Below are positions 1-11,860 of a DNA stretch of 64,000 nt, piece by piece. Under the pieces are notes generated by a model that was not told where the DNA came from, searched no databases, and saw only the letters and a list, made by a program, of their open reading frames with translations. The position numbers and the translations under genes are program-made. The stretch's first letter is position 1. Each line of letters starts with the position of its first letter. Where the stretch lies: assembly GCF_002878395.1 (NCBI RefSeq), contig NW_025855986.1, positions 197,749-261,748 on the forward strand. Direction: 5' to 3'. This stretch comes from Capsicum annuum (taxonomy: Eukaryota > Streptophyta > Magnoliopsida > Solanales > Solanaceae).

Positions 1-1485
1 TCTTGAAATCTTACCAAATGCCACACTACCAGGGGGTGCAACTTATTATTATATACTTACGCCCTTATCCACTTAGTGACTCACCCATAACTCATAATTT
101 TAACACTAGTCCTCATATACACATATACCTTAAAATTACCATTTAACTTTTCATAAATAATCAACCTAAGCTCTTTCACAAATCACATCAATCCTACTAA
201 TTCATTCCCATAAAACATATATCATTAACCTTAAGCTACTACTCTTACCACCACATTCTACATCTAAAGTTCAAGCCTATAGTCTAGCAACGATCACGTA
301 CCACCGGTGAAGCATGGAACATATTATACTGGTCCATTAAATAGGGAAATCAACTCAAAATACTCATTTCATTTAACTACTACCTACAATCGCAATCCCT
401 TCATGACATCACTATTACAACTTAAAATTCACTACATATCTTCTCATATGAAGTACTAGTTTACAACCACTAAAGAAAAGAAATTCAAGGGGGTAAAGTC
501 ACATAATAGACATGGTAAACTTTAATCTCATATTATAATCCAATAAGATATTATCTACATATTTTATTTTCTCACATCATACTTACTTACCCAAGCATAT
601 ATTTAGACTACCTTCAAATTCCACATACAAAAATGAGTCTATACTTCTAACTTATTGGCTAATCTAATCGATTTCATTCATAAACGATAAGGGATTTCTG
701 TAACCACCATAACTATCCACTCTAGACTCTTTCCTATTTTGAATACATAAAAATAATCAAATCCAAACACTTTCTCCAAACACCACCATACCATTTACAG
801 GTCTTGCCACAGTATTTTCCAAACACCATAAAATAAAGAACCACCACTAAATCAAAGGGTTATACAACTAAAACTACTTATTTGTGCAATAGTCACCCTC
901 ACTCTAACTACTAACCTAGTGACTTTATGTCACCAACTTTGGACCAACTTACAACCATTAGGTTATAACACTTTAACATATACTACTACTCGGATAGAAA
1001 TATAGTTCCAATATTCTTCTACACATTATTCCTGCAACAAGAATTTAAAAGGGACTGGATACTCTTAAATACCTCAGGCTAAAAATCACGATTTCATCAA
1101 GATCAAAGTTTACACTTGAATCTCTAATAGACTGCTCTTAAGTCCTTGGACAATTTTATAATCTTTTATAACTTAATCAGAAAGGATCATACCATTTAGA
1201 TTCATGGCATCTGCACTTAATCACCTCAATAATGAGATAAATCTGAGAACATCAGGGTAAGAAAAGAATTGGGATAACTTTACTTTCATATGGTGACACC
1301 ATAGCATGAACTAGAGTATGAAAAAGAACATTCTGACTCTATAGCACAAACTAGAACATAAAGAAAGAGAGACATTCCTAAACGTCTTGTAGCCTCCTGC
1401 TTATAAGTGTGACACGCTACACACCCATAAACAAGACTCTACCCAATGAAATTTTACAGACACCCTGGGACCATGAACCGTACTT
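1..1485 (-). mobile_element. Element X internal region: Tekay-like leader without recognisable gag
   Basis: Read on the minus strand from the primer site at 1486-1493, the first few hundred bases match the leader layout of Tekay/Del chromoviruses (a stretch about a short RNA ending in a cytosine-adenine-guanine acceptor before an ATG, here near 1200). Beyond that I find no gag, zinc knuckle or pol motif in any frame down to base 1; the sequence is AT-rich with stops in all frames. This suggests a non-autonomous derivative (LARD-like) that keeps LTRs and leader but carries non-coding DNA. The alternative is a very decayed or rearranged gag. The rest of the element and its other LTR lie left of the window. 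Confidence 0.55.
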
Positions 1486-1496
1486 TGATACCAAGT
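1486..1496 (-). other. Primer binding site of element X (tRNA-iMet)
   Basis: On the minus strand this reads TGGTATCA next to the LTR end, complementary to the 3' end of plant initiator methionine tRNA, the usual primer of Ty3/gypsy chromoviruses. A few bases separate it from the LTR terminus at 1498. It fixes the strand of element X and shows that the LTR at 1498-3922 is its 5' LTR. Confidence 0.8.
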
Positions 1497-1497
1497 T

Positions 1498-2881
1498 TGT
1501 CACAACCCGAGCCGGGGCCCTAGCCATAACATGCATCCCAAACCATGAGGCCCCGACGCTCTTCTAAATCTAGTAATCATGCAAAATATTCACATAATAT
1601 AAGAAAATTTATGTAAAACAACACATGACCGAACCATGGTCAATCTCATAACTTGAACAATTTGAAAAGGAATTTCTGAATATTCTAAACATATGACAAC
1701 CATCTACAAAATCTCTAACATTACAATATCCATTATAAATTTGAAACATAATTGGGACAAAGCCCCCAGTAGACCATAAAAAGAAAGAAGCAATGTAATC
1801 TAAAAATCAGGCCTGCAAAAATTGAGAAGGCTCACTAAGTGCAATTTTTGACACACACAGATCTACTACTGGATAGAACCGTAGGACTGTGCCTCAGATC
1901 CTGAGATATAAAGGGTTAATACATTTTTACTAGTGCGCAGAGCAATCCAAAATAATGTGTGTGTATATATATAAAATAGATGAGAGCAAGTTTGAAACAT
2001 CATGCATAAAATAGTTAAAAATACATGGGCAATTTCAATGACCTTAAAAAAATCTTGTCAATGCAAGTCTAATATTTGTGTTACTTCTGAGTTAGGTGGT
2101 ACACTCCTACAAGTCTGATATTTCACGGACTATATGGAATGCGCCATTAACTCGGCAGGGAAGCCCCAACCCAAGTTTGCTGCAAGAGTTGGAGTTTATG
2201 ATTCTGATAAATCACAGGGAACTAGGCCAGCGTATAGTACCTCTTGGGGGAAATAATAACCCATATCGATAAAACACGATTTTGGGTAATGAATTATTTG
2301 AACTCGTGCCTTCTTTGGGTAACCTCCTAACATCTCTTAAGCCTATTTTTAGCATTTTATAAACATGCATCTTTCTAAAATCAATTTCTAAAAAATCTAA
2401 ATAAAATTTGACTTATGTTCTACTCTGAGTCTGTTATGGCATTATCTATTTTGGTATCATCATTCCAAGATTTTCAAGTCATATTATGAGACATAAAATA
2501 TCATGTTATAGTCTCTTCATTCAAACATAAAGTTTGGACCACCATATCATTCAAACAGTTCAAGAGAATTCATACTTCAAGACATATGTCAAATTATGCA
2601 TAGAATTCCTCTTTTCAATATTTCAACAAACATGTGGTGGTCATGTATTTTTGACAAACCATGGAATCCTTTTATTATATGTCTTCAACATATATCAACA
2701 TGTAAAACCCCATCTCATCAATTTAAAATCAATCTTAAATCATTTAACAATATTCAAGAACATTGATACCATGCTTCTAAATATAACATTCTTCAATTCA
2801 TAACATGAGAAAATCAAAAGATGTTGCAACCTGAGAGGGAGTGTAAATAGTCATTCTCTCAATTCAATTATCAAATTTAAA

Positions 2882-2932
<51 letters not shown>

Positions 2933-3922
2933 AAAAATCAATTTTTCTTTAAGGGACGGCCTCAAGACCAAAGCAATAAATTAAAAGGATTCACAATGCA
3001 CAATTGTAAATTTAATTCAAAACCTCTTTAAAAATTCATGATTTTTAAAACTTTAAACCTTATTCAAAGTGTTTTCAACAATCCCATGTAGTTTAGGAAA
3101 ACCCCACGTACCTTAGATTACAAAGTTTAAAGAGTAGAGCTCGAATCTTGATTTGTTCCTGGAAATTTGGGACTTAAAGATTTCTTTCTTTCTTTCTTGT
3201 TCTTAGAGAAAACCATAGTTTGATCTTGTTTTTGAAAGTGAAGAGGGATTTTTGATGTTGTATAACTGATGATAATAGACTAATAACATTTTTATAGAGT
3301 CATTAAATCAATTGGGGAGGTTTTTAGAAGAGGAAAAGTACTAAAACACCCCTTTTTGAAACCATAGTTTTGATGTTATTTTTGAAAGTGAAGGAGTTTT
3401 CATGTTGTGGAACTGATGGTAATAGGCTTGGTTGATGGACCATGTCATAAGGGTGATGAAACATCACCTTGACCATCGGGTCATGTCCCATGATTGAACT
3501 CACTATTTTAGGGATGACGAATGTCTTGACGGGTCGTATCCTCGGTAGATTGATACCTCTATGTAAAATGGGCATAACTTTTTACTCCGATATTAGATTA
3601 AGGAAAAATTAGTGGTCTTGGAAAGAGGACTCAAATTCCTTTTGTTTTATATATAGTAGGTCCCCTAATTAGTTATATATAAGAATTTATGCTCTATTGA
3701 AGTTGAATCAAGTTTGGACGCTCACTAAAACTCAATTGATAGGAAAAATTTCAACTCATCCTTCAGTTAGGTGACCTCTATGATCTCAATTCATGCTCAA
3801 ATAGATTCCCACACTACATAATTGATTAACACAGTAAATTTGAATTGGATTTCTTAGCTTTTGGAACCTTTACACATAGAGGTGACAGTTTACATTCTAG
3901 CCTAAAAGTGTGGGGTGTTACA
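1498..3922 (-). mobile_element. 5' LTR of element X (Ty3/gypsy)
   Basis: About 2.4 kb bounded by TGTCACAACC at the left and GGGTGTTACA at the right. On the minus strand it begins TGTAACACCCC, a common start of Tekay/Del LTRs, and ends GTTGTGACA directly before the primer site, so both ends carry the short inverted TGT/ACA. It holds a TA dinucleotide run and no coding potential; short frames inside it are incidental. The partner LTR lies outside the window, so the TSD (CTAAC at 3923-3927 on this side) cannot be tested. The insertion appears to truncate the Tat-type LTR that follows at 3923. Confidence 0.8.
2885..2929. repeat. (TA)n microsatellite in element X LTR
   Basis: An uninterrupted alternating A/T tract of about 45 bases inside the LTR. 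It is probably polymorphic in length. Confidence 0.95.
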
Positions 3923-5407
3923 CTAACACACATACAATACTCACACAGTGAACAAGGGTAGAAAAAAATAGAGATAAGACCGAGAGTGTAAGGGATAGAA
4001 GTGAGAGAGAGATAGAAAAAGAGAGAGAAGAGTGAAACAGAACTGATCGGAGAGAGATTGGAGCAACAGAAAGAGGAAAACACTCGCTTGAAATTTATGG
4101 ATTAGCCACCGGAAACCACCCCCATCGCAGTCATTACTGCTCTATAATTTCTCTTGGGAGAACATCTCCGTTCGCCCAAATTCATCCGAATCAGACTGTT
4201 TTCTGTCAAAACTAACCTAAAATTCCAAAGTTCTGCCAGAAACGTGTACGGGTCTTGTTTGGTTTTTGCATTCTATGTTTGATCTTAGCGGAAAGCAAAG
4301 TGATGGGTGTATATCAGAGCTAGTTTCATATTGAGGTTTCATTCAAGACTTTGATTGTGGTTCAATTCGAAAGAATTATCTTCAATTAAAATTGAGGTCC
4401 ATTTCTCCTACGCATTCTCTATTTTTATTCCAAATTTTGATCATTGTTTGTGGATGTGAATGACCGGCATGCTTATCATGTTAGATTCTTTGTGAAGTGT
4501 ATGTTTGTTGATGCATGATTTGGATTTTTAAAAATCGAAAGGGAAAAAAATATTGACAATCGAAGAGTTGTTAAATCAATTTGGGGCGAGAATTGAAAAA
4601 TCTATAAAAAGGCAAATATTGATTGTTTGATTCATCAATGGTTATTTGATTTGAAATAAACACTGATTATGTTGATTTTGATATTATCACGTTTAGGCCA
4701 TAAATTAATTAGGAAAATAATAAGTTTGGTAGGCGAATTGTAGGAATTGATGATTGTGGAATGATTGAATTTTTGTGCTTGAGATTGTTTTATTTGGTTG
4801 CTTGAAATTAAAAAATGTATTCATTTTACTGGGGAATGACCCAAGCTCACATTGTACTTATTCACCGGGGAATGCCCCGAAGTAGCATGTACGCAAAGGA
4901 GGCTCGTGATCAAGGCCTGAGGCATCGGGTAAAGCATTCAAGTATAGTTTAGGATTAGTGTAGGTTTACTTTTTAGTACCTTTTTATTTGGGGCTATAAT
5001 AATTGGACTGGACACTATATTTTTGGACTTATTTTGTTTGTTGTTTGATTGATTGTTTTGCATATTTTGTGTGATTTATACATTCATAGTGTCAAATTAG
5101 ATGATATGCTCCACCAAGCGGCCATGGTTGAACCACAGGATCGAGGGGTGCCTAACACCTTCCCTTCGATCAATAAAATTCCATAACCAAAATCTCTATT
5201 CGTGGATCAATTTAAAAGAATCAAAATCATTTTGAAAAGGAATTTTCAAAGGTGACTTGGCACACCCAATTTATGCCAAGTGAAGACTCTGATTTTTGAA
5301 TATAAAAAATCCTTTTTGAAACAAATCTTCATTTTTTTCAGCTAATAATAAAAACCCTTTCAAACTTAAAATTAATCTTTTTTGGTTAAAAAAGGGTTGA
5401 GATAGAT
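3923..5407 (+). mobile_element. Tat/Ogre-type 5' LTR, 5' end truncated
   Basis: About 1.5 kb ending just before a primer-site-like stretch. Around 4840-4920 and 5130-5300 it contains phrases characteristic of plant Tat/Ogre LTRs: the repeated GGGGAATG..CCC segment, the stretch about 'GGGGTGCCTAACACCTTCCC' and the cytosine-rich 'GGCACACCCAATTTATGCC' stretch. Its left end abuts element X at 3922, so it was probably cut by that insertion or lies beside it. No coding potential is seen. Lineage assignment comes from sequence memory and needs alignment; that it is the LTR of the element whose gag starts at 7448 is inferred from order and orientation. Confidence 0.6.
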
Positions 5408-5426
5408 CTCTCGACTCTTCTGGGGA
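5408..5426 (+). other. Primer binding site-like stretch of the Tat/Ogre element
   Basis: This reads CTCTCGACTCTTCTGGGGA, close to the primer site of Ogre-type elements, which use tRNA-Arg, with a few substitutions. It lies where the LTR-like sequence ends and is followed by the 'TTTTTCAGAATTCGAGC' phrase usual after it in this lineage. The tRNA assignment is family knowledge, not tested here. Confidence 0.5.
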
Positions 5427-7447
5427 TTTTTCAGAATTCGAGCTTATTTTTTTAGAGTTGTATCGGCTTAGTTTGACATTATGGATGTATAGACGTTGTT
5501 TGTGTTATTGTTAGTATTTGTTATATCATTGTTGAGTGCCTATTTGCTACGTGTTTACAGTTTTTCCTCTTATGTATTACCGCTTTATATTTGACTTCCT
5601 TTGCATAACCCGAGTCAATTTTTTCGGCAACAAATTCTGTAGTACACGCTGTGTACACGATCTCTAGTTGAGTCACCCTTATTTTAGGAGGGAGATCCAT
5701 CGGTTGGTATGGAGTAGGTGGAAAACAATCGTAGCTACTATCAACCATACGCTCCCCCAAACAACCTTATTAGTAGACCCCAGCATAGGTCAGCCTTTAG
5801 GTCATGCTTATCTGCATCTTACTAAGACCTTGCAGGACCCACTTGGTTCTTTGTAGGAGACTCACCCTTAAAGCATCCTTACATGCTAATTGTTGCATCT
5901 TTGAGCACAATAGGGTCATTTAACAAACTGATTTGAGGAAAACCATGTGCTAGAATTAAAGGAGCGTGTGTTTAGGCAAGAAAAAAGCAAAGTGAATCCA
6001 AAAAAAAAAGAGTTTCATAGTTTTCTTAGAGTTTTTTATGGTTTTTGTTTCTCATAATCTAAAAATTCAAAAAGATTTTTTTTACATTTGCACTTATTTA
6101 CTCAAAAAAGCAAATCATCAAAAAGATTTTGCATTTGTTTCCTTTAGCAAGTATTTATAATTCAAAAATTTCAAAAGATTTTTATTTAATAGGAGATTAT
6201 TATAAAAGAAATTCAAAAAAAGATGGTAGAAGTTTTGTACATTGCATAAGATGAAAATATCAAAAAGATTTTTTCTTTCATAGTTGTTGGTGTCATTTTT
6301 ATATGATGTATCAAACTGAAAACTCAAAAAAGATTTTATTGACGTTTTTCATCATCTGTATTTGGTCGTGTCTCTTAAGTCAAGTTTTAGTTTGTTTAAT
6401 CTTTAATTGTCCAATCTAGATAAATTATGCACACCTGATTCTCCTCTCTCGGGAGTGAGATACGTAGGCAGCCCTTCGTGGGTTCGATGACCTTATTTCA
6501 AAAATCCCAAAATATGTTTCTTCACTCTTCATTTAGAATAGGTGTCATATACATCTTTAAAAAGAAAACTACAAAAAATTTCCCTTTAATAGTTTCAAGT
6601 TTCTTTTTCGTATGAAATTCAAAATAAAAAACCCAAAAAGATTTTCCTTTGATAATCATAGGTTTCATTTTTTGTATAGAAATCTAAAAAATTCAAAAAG
6701 ATTTTGTTCACTCTTTATTTAGAGTAGGTGTTTCATATACATCTTTAAAAGAAAACTACAAAAAGATTTTTCTTTAATAGTTTCAAGTTTCATTTTCATA
6801 TCAAATTCAAAATTGAAAATCCAAAAAGATTTTTCTTTGGTAATCATAAGTTTCATTTTGTATATGGATTTGAAAAAATCCAACAAAGATTTTTTTTTTT
6901 TTTTTTCACTCTTCATTTAGAGTAGGTGTTTCATATACATCTTTAAAAGAAAACTACAAAACGAGTTTCCTTTAATAGTTTCAAGTTTGATTTTCGTATG
7001 AAATTCAAAATTGAAAACCTAAAAAGATTTTCTTTGATAATCGTAGGCTTTATTTTTATAGGGATTTTAAAATTGAAAAATTCAAAAAGATTTCATTAAT
7101 TCTTTTGACAATTTGTTAATTTTTTTTCTACTCAAAGTTTCAAAAAAAAAAAGAAGAAGTAAAAGAAAGAGAGTTTGATCGGCCATGTTGTGCCAAAACT
7201 TCACGAACTACGCACACCTAATTCTCCTTTTTCAAGAGTGAGATACATCGGCTCCTTTTTTTGGATTCAGTGATCTTTTCAAGAAAAATAGAAAAAGATT
7301 TTTAGAAAGTGTTGAACTCTAACATGTTTGCTATCTCTTATTCAGTTAGTTTAAGGTGGTTGGTTTGTGGCACTCTGGCGGGTCCTCCATATTTTACCAA
7401 ATCTAAGGAAGGTTTAGTTCTGTCCAACAGGGATATAGATTAACCTC
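5427..7447 (+). mobile_element. Untranslated leader of the Tat/Ogre element
   Basis: Two kilobases between primer site and gag start with no supportable gene. It contains many copies of AAAAAGATTTT, a threefold tandem repeat (6521-7095), and two copies of a motif of the form ATTCTCC..GAGTGAGATACGTAGGCAGC (6431-6496 and 7211-7275) that recurs at 9778-9843 and is typical of Tat/Ogre non-coding regions. The short open frames at 5521-5856 lie here and show no codon structure or family resemblance. Long leaders of this type are normal for Tat elements. Confidence 0.55.
6521..7095. repeat. Threefold tandem repeat, about 190 bp unit
   Basis: Units start at 6521, 6707 and 6905, each opening with TTCACTCTTCATTTAGA (one or two changes) and continuing through 'CATATACATCTTTAAAA' and 'TAGTTTCAAGTTTCATTTTC'. 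Spacing is 186 and 198 bases. The sequence is A/T-rich with internal AAAAGATTTT sub-repeats. It lies in the leader of the Tat/Ogre element. Confidence 0.85.
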
Positions 7448-8812
7448 ATGGATCAAACAAAGGGTCAAGAAAATGAGAGTTTAAAGGAAGAGAATTTGAG
7501 ACTAAGACAGCAAATGATGAAAATGTATGGAGCTTGGTCCAGTAGGCTGCCTCCTCTATTCCCTAATATTGATCCTACAAATATCTTGAGTTTTCCATCA
7601 CAATTGCAAAGTTAGTTTTGTATTGTTGTTGACGCACCACAACATGCCTTGGAATTCATGCCAGGTCAGCTGCATCTCAATATTTTCACCACTCCTTCTC
7701 TATCTCCTCAGTATAAAATTACTACATTCAAAACACCACATATCGGTTGTGATTTTGCTACTTAACCCTCTACTGAGGCTTTCACATTAGCTATCTTCCC
7801 AATGATTGTGGTTTCCCATTCCTATAGTGAACCCATGTTTAATACTTTTGATGATCATTGCTATAATCCTAAGTCTACTTTTAAGTTAACTGACCACCAA
7901 AATTTCTTATCAAGAAGTTTGACATGGCTGAAGAGCAAGAGAAAATGGTTGGAAAAATAAAGAGTGCAGAAAATGCTATGAAAAGTTCCCTAGGACTCTT
8001 GGGTAAAGAAGATATTTCATATAAAGACTGGGCATATCTTCAAGTGTCAACCTTCCTCAAAGCTTTGAGATATCAAAATTTAAGGAACATAATGGACATA
8101 AGGAATCCATGAAATATTTTGGACAATATGAAAATCAATTAAGGGAAATTGGAGGGAAGAAGAATGAAAAAGATGTAGTTGCTATTGTAGTTGGACAATG
8201 GGAATGTTCAAGAAGACAACATCGTCGTTACGCTCAGTGTCAAGCCCAAGTTCATGCCCAAGCTCTATATAATCACTCCCAAAACCCATTATACTTTATT
8301 TCCCTACCTCCATACCCAACATATGGTGCACAACCATATATTTAGCTCTCTTTTTACTCACAATGGCACACACCAACGCCTCAAAGTCACCCTCTAACTT
8401 CACCAAAAGATCAAAGCCCTTCTAGGCCCAAGTTTCGATCCAAGTCAAACAATGGAAAGAGAAAGAAGCCTCGAGATAGTTTCACACTAATTGGAGAGTC
8501 GTATACCAGTTTATTCTTGAGATTGGTATAGTGGGGCATGATCGCTCCTCTCCTTGGGCATACTCCTAACCCACATTCAAAAAGTTTTGATCCTAATGTA
8601 TGATGTGCATATCATTCTAATGTTTAGGGTCACAGTATTGAATATTGTCGTGCTTTGAAAAGAAAAATAGAAAAGACGATTCAAGATAAATAGATTTTGG
8701 TATAGACTATGGACAATGGTAGAAACTCTAGTCATGCTGATATGCAAATTAGTGGCTAAGATGTCAAGCTTAGCAATTGGAAAGATCCGCCTCTCCTTAC
8801 TTGGAAGGGTTT
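7448..8812 (+). pseudogene. Tat/Ogre-type gag relic
   Basis: The frame opens at ATG 7448 with a coiled-coil-like N terminus rich in Glu, Lys and Leu (start MDQTKGQENES), as in Solanaceae Tat/Ogre gag. It breaks at a TAG near 7614 and continues in pieces: 7924-8110 (capsid start, with the SYKD motif), 8109-8345 (an N-Q-L-R-x-x-G-G-K element, then the Tyr/Gln/His/Pro-rich linker) and 8346-8700 (a region ending in the G-E-S-Y-T-S-L segment and a C-A-Y-H...G-H...C knuckle-like motif). Much of the central capsid is missing between the GGK element and the linker. Gag packages element RNA into virus-like particles in the cytoplasm. At least six stops or frameshifts make it non-functional. No pol follows. 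Confidence 0.7.
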
Positions 8813-11060
8813 TTCATAGTTTGTTTTGTTTTCCTTTCTCTTTTTAAAACTATTTTAGGGTTGTAGTTCGGAATCTATCTTGTTTTGTTTCTCTGTCATT
8901 TTTGTTTAAACCCTTTTATCTTTTCTTTTAATGAAATGTGGTGTCGTTGTTGTTTTGTATTGTTTTAAGTTGTTTGTTTGTTTTCTTTACATAGTTTATT
9001 TTATGTTGGTTCTAGCGACATGACATACTGGTGGAATTTTCAGCTAGATCTTAGAATCCAATTTAAGCATGAACTTTGAATCAAAGGGCTAAAGTTAGAA
9101 AAAGTCATTTGAGAAATAGGTAGAGTGTTGAGACATTTGGTGACCATGCTAAAGTCTTCTTTCAAAATTAAGACAATTATTTTAAGAATCACAAGAGTAA
9201 CTTTGTCATTAATTGAAAGACATATCTCGATTAGGTCAAACAGTAGTGCATGATACCATATCAAGAGGAATAGAAAGAAAATCAATTTCACGAAATAATG
9301 ACTCATTCAATGTGAGAAATGTACAATAAAGGTGGAGTTTGCTAAAAAAGTAGAGAAGAACAAGATCAGTTAAAGTTAATGTTGTAAAAAATGTCACAAG
9401 TGATCTTCATCTTTCACTTTCATATTGCATGATGTGTATGTGCATTTTTAAGGATTGATATGACAAAGGCATTTCATTCTGCTATTCAAATATTGTGTCA
9501 TCCTTTGTTTACCCCATTTGAGCCTTAATGTTATTTTCTTTCATATCCCTCTTTTGGAATCAAGATAGAGTCAGCAAAGCTAAAAAAAAGGTGTCGAGTA
9601 AAAGAATAGAGTAAGAAAAGTTTCAAAAAAAAAGAAAAAGAAAAAAATATTTTGAAAAATAAAGAAAAAAGAAGAGTGTCAAGAATAATAGAGTCAGAAA
9701 AAAATCTCAAAGAGAAAAGAGTCAGTAAAAAGAAAAAAAAGAAATTAGAATCAAGCAAAAGAACAAGTTATTGGAACTACGTGTGACTTGATTCTCCTCT
9801 TTTGGGGGTGAGATACGTAGGCATCTCTACTTTGAGATTGGTACAGTTAAATAAATAATTTAAAACTACCCAGTCAAAAGAAACTGGGGTATGAGTTAAT
9901 TTCCATTGTTTGAGTCGATTCCACAAGTTCTAAGTTTCATCCTACTTCAAGTGTCGTTTAGGCCTCATGTCGTCTTTTATTTCTAACCTTATTCAAAAGC
10001 CAAGTTACAACCAAAGAAATACCGCTAGATCAATCTTTGAGAATGATAAGTCTAAGTATGCAATGCATAAGATAACGTATTTTAGGAACTACTTGTCTTC
10101 CTTAACATAAGGAATCAAGAGAGAAATAAAAATAAGAGATCCTTATTGGTGAAAACCCTCAAGGGCACCATAAGACAATGGTGAGCTGGGAGAAAAATGA
10201 GAGAGGCTTGTTAGTGAAAACCCTTCAAGGTGCCACTAGCCGAATGAGGTCTTAAATGAAATTGACCTAAGAACGCAACTCAGTTTCAAGACCATTAACT
10301 CAACAACAATTGGTGAAAGTTTGGATGAAAAGATCAGACAGCTTAATCCAAAATGCATGACATAATCATTTGAGTTGACTATCATTTTTAGATAATTTTT
10401 TTGTTCTTTGTTTCAAATGGCGACATTCATTGTATTTTCTTTCTTCTCTTTATTTTTATTTTTATTTTATTTTCTTGAGTCAGTTATCCAAATAAAAAAA
10501 CCATTTTCATTTTTCTCTTGTTATTGAGTTAAGTTCAGGTCAAAATAAGTGAGAAAAGATTTCAAAACTGGCTACCAGCTTCTTCAATTACACAAAGCAA
10601 GACAAAAGGTCAGCGCATGAAAGGGACATGATTGTGAGCCAAAATAAGGCATGCAAAAAGTTTTGTTAATAGGCAAGTCTGGGAACTCATGGAAATACCA
10701 AGGTTCAAAGGATTTATCTGAGGGGCATGACAAAGCAGAGATACTATGTTTGTTTCAATGTCACTCTTATAACCAGAGTTCGGGTCAATGATGCAGCAAG
10801 TCAATGACATGTGCTAATGTTTGGAAGCAAGATAAAATGTCACGGAGTCAAGAGCAATTGTCGCGAAAGGTAAAGCCACAAACCAGCCAACATGTTTTTA
10901 AACTCACAAGTTTTCTTTGTATGAAACAGGAACACATGTTACCTTCAAATAAAGAATTTCAAAGCCTAAACATCAAAGGCCGTAATTTGTCACTTCTACA
11001 AATGTAAGAGGAAATGTTGCTGCACAGGTTTGGTGATCAAAACTATGGTAAAACTCATAA
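8813..11060 (+). mobile_element. Non-coding 3' region of the Tat/Ogre element, pol absent
   Basis: No reverse transcriptase, RNase H or integrase motif could be found in any frame. The stretch holds a purine-rich tract (9580-9760, mostly A and G), the third copy of the GAGATACGTAGGCA motif (9778-9843), and two phrases around 10150-10260 of the form GTGAAAACCCT..AAGG..GCCA that I associate with Tat/Ogre untranslated regions. The missing pol may have been deleted or the copy may derive from a non-autonomous subfamily. Short frames at 9040-9306, 9531-9758 and 10610-11007 are incidental. Confidence 0.5.
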
Positions 11061-11071
11061 TCTAATATCTC

Positions 11072-11590
11072 TAAGAGATGCACTTCCTTGTTCGGGTAAT
11101 TCAGGTTTATTTATTAGGTAATGCACTTTCTAAATTGAACCTTTACTCCTAGAAGTCATACTTTCTAGTTGAGTCCTTCCACTAAACCCTTAGGAGACAC
11201 ACTTCTTTGTTAGGGTAGTTTAAGTTATGTCTTGATAGGTGACATACTTCCTAGCTCAATCCTTTACTCCTAGAAGATGCAATTTCTGGTCGTGTCCTTC
11301 CATGCAATCCCTAGGAGATAAACCTCTTTATCTGAGTAATTTAGTTTTTATTTATTAGGTGATGTACTTCCTAAATTGAACCTTCATCCTAGAAGTCACA
11401 TTTTCTAGTTGAGTCATTCCACTTGACCCTTAGGAGACACACTTCCTTGGTGGGTATTTAAGTTTCGCTTATTAAGTGATTCACTTCCTAATTTAAGCCT
11501 TTACTCCTAGAAAATGTACTTTCTAGTTGAGTAGCTAACCCCTAGGAGATGCATTTACTTGTCTGGGTAATTTAAGTGGCATTTTTAAGG
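11072..11590. repeat. Degenerate tandem repeat, about 115-125 bp unit
   Basis: Units begin near 11072, 11188, 11309, 11433 and 11547, each containing GAGA(T/C)(G/A)CAC(A)CTTC(C)TTG.(T/C).GGGTAATT followed by a 'TTTACTCCTAGAAG' and 'TTCTAGTTGAGT' half. Copies differ by many substitutions. The first half of the unit is the same sequence that is amplified with a 43 bp period immediately downstream, so the shorter repeat seems to have arisen from part of the longer one. Confidence 0.8.
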
Positions 11591-11860
11591 AGACACACTT
11601 TCTTGTTTGGTAATTCAAATGACATTTACAAGGAGACACACTTCTTTATTTGGGTAATTCAAGCAACATTTATAAGGAGATGCACTTCCTTGTTTGGGAA
11701 ATTCAAGGGCATTTGTAAGGAGACACATTTTCTTGTCTGGGTAATTTAAGTGGCATTTGTAAGGAGACACACTTTCTTGTTTGGGTAATTCAAATGACAT
11801 TTGCAAGGCACTTCCTTGTTTGGGTAATTCAAGCAACATTTTAAGAAGATACACTTTTTT
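11591..11860. repeat. 43-44 bp minisatellite, six units
   Basis: Units start at 11591, 11634, 11678, 11721, 11764 and about 11807 and read AGACACACTT(T/C)CTTGTTTGGG, then TAATTCAA(A/G)..ACATTT(A/G)(C/T)AAGG. The reverse strand is open over 79 codons only because the unit lacks stops, giving a repetitive peptide, so this is not a gene. It lies in the 3' region of the Tat/Ogre element, where such arrays are known to arise and seed satellite DNA. Confidence 0.9.

Noticed and set aside
9531..9758. Reverse-strand frame with poly-Phe, resembling a membrane peptide
   Set aside because: It is the complement of an A/G-rich tract; the hydrophobic look comes from low complexity.
11615..11854. Reverse-strand frame of 79 codons with a repeated Glu-Leu-Pro-Lys-Gln motif
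   Set aside because: It is the translation of the 43 bp minisatellite. The motif repeats only because the DNA repeats, and there is no start context or family match.
11591..11860. Regular spaced repeats that might suggest a CRISPR array
   Set aside because: Units are contiguous, degenerate and have no unique spacers; no cas-like gene is present and the DNA is plant nuclear.
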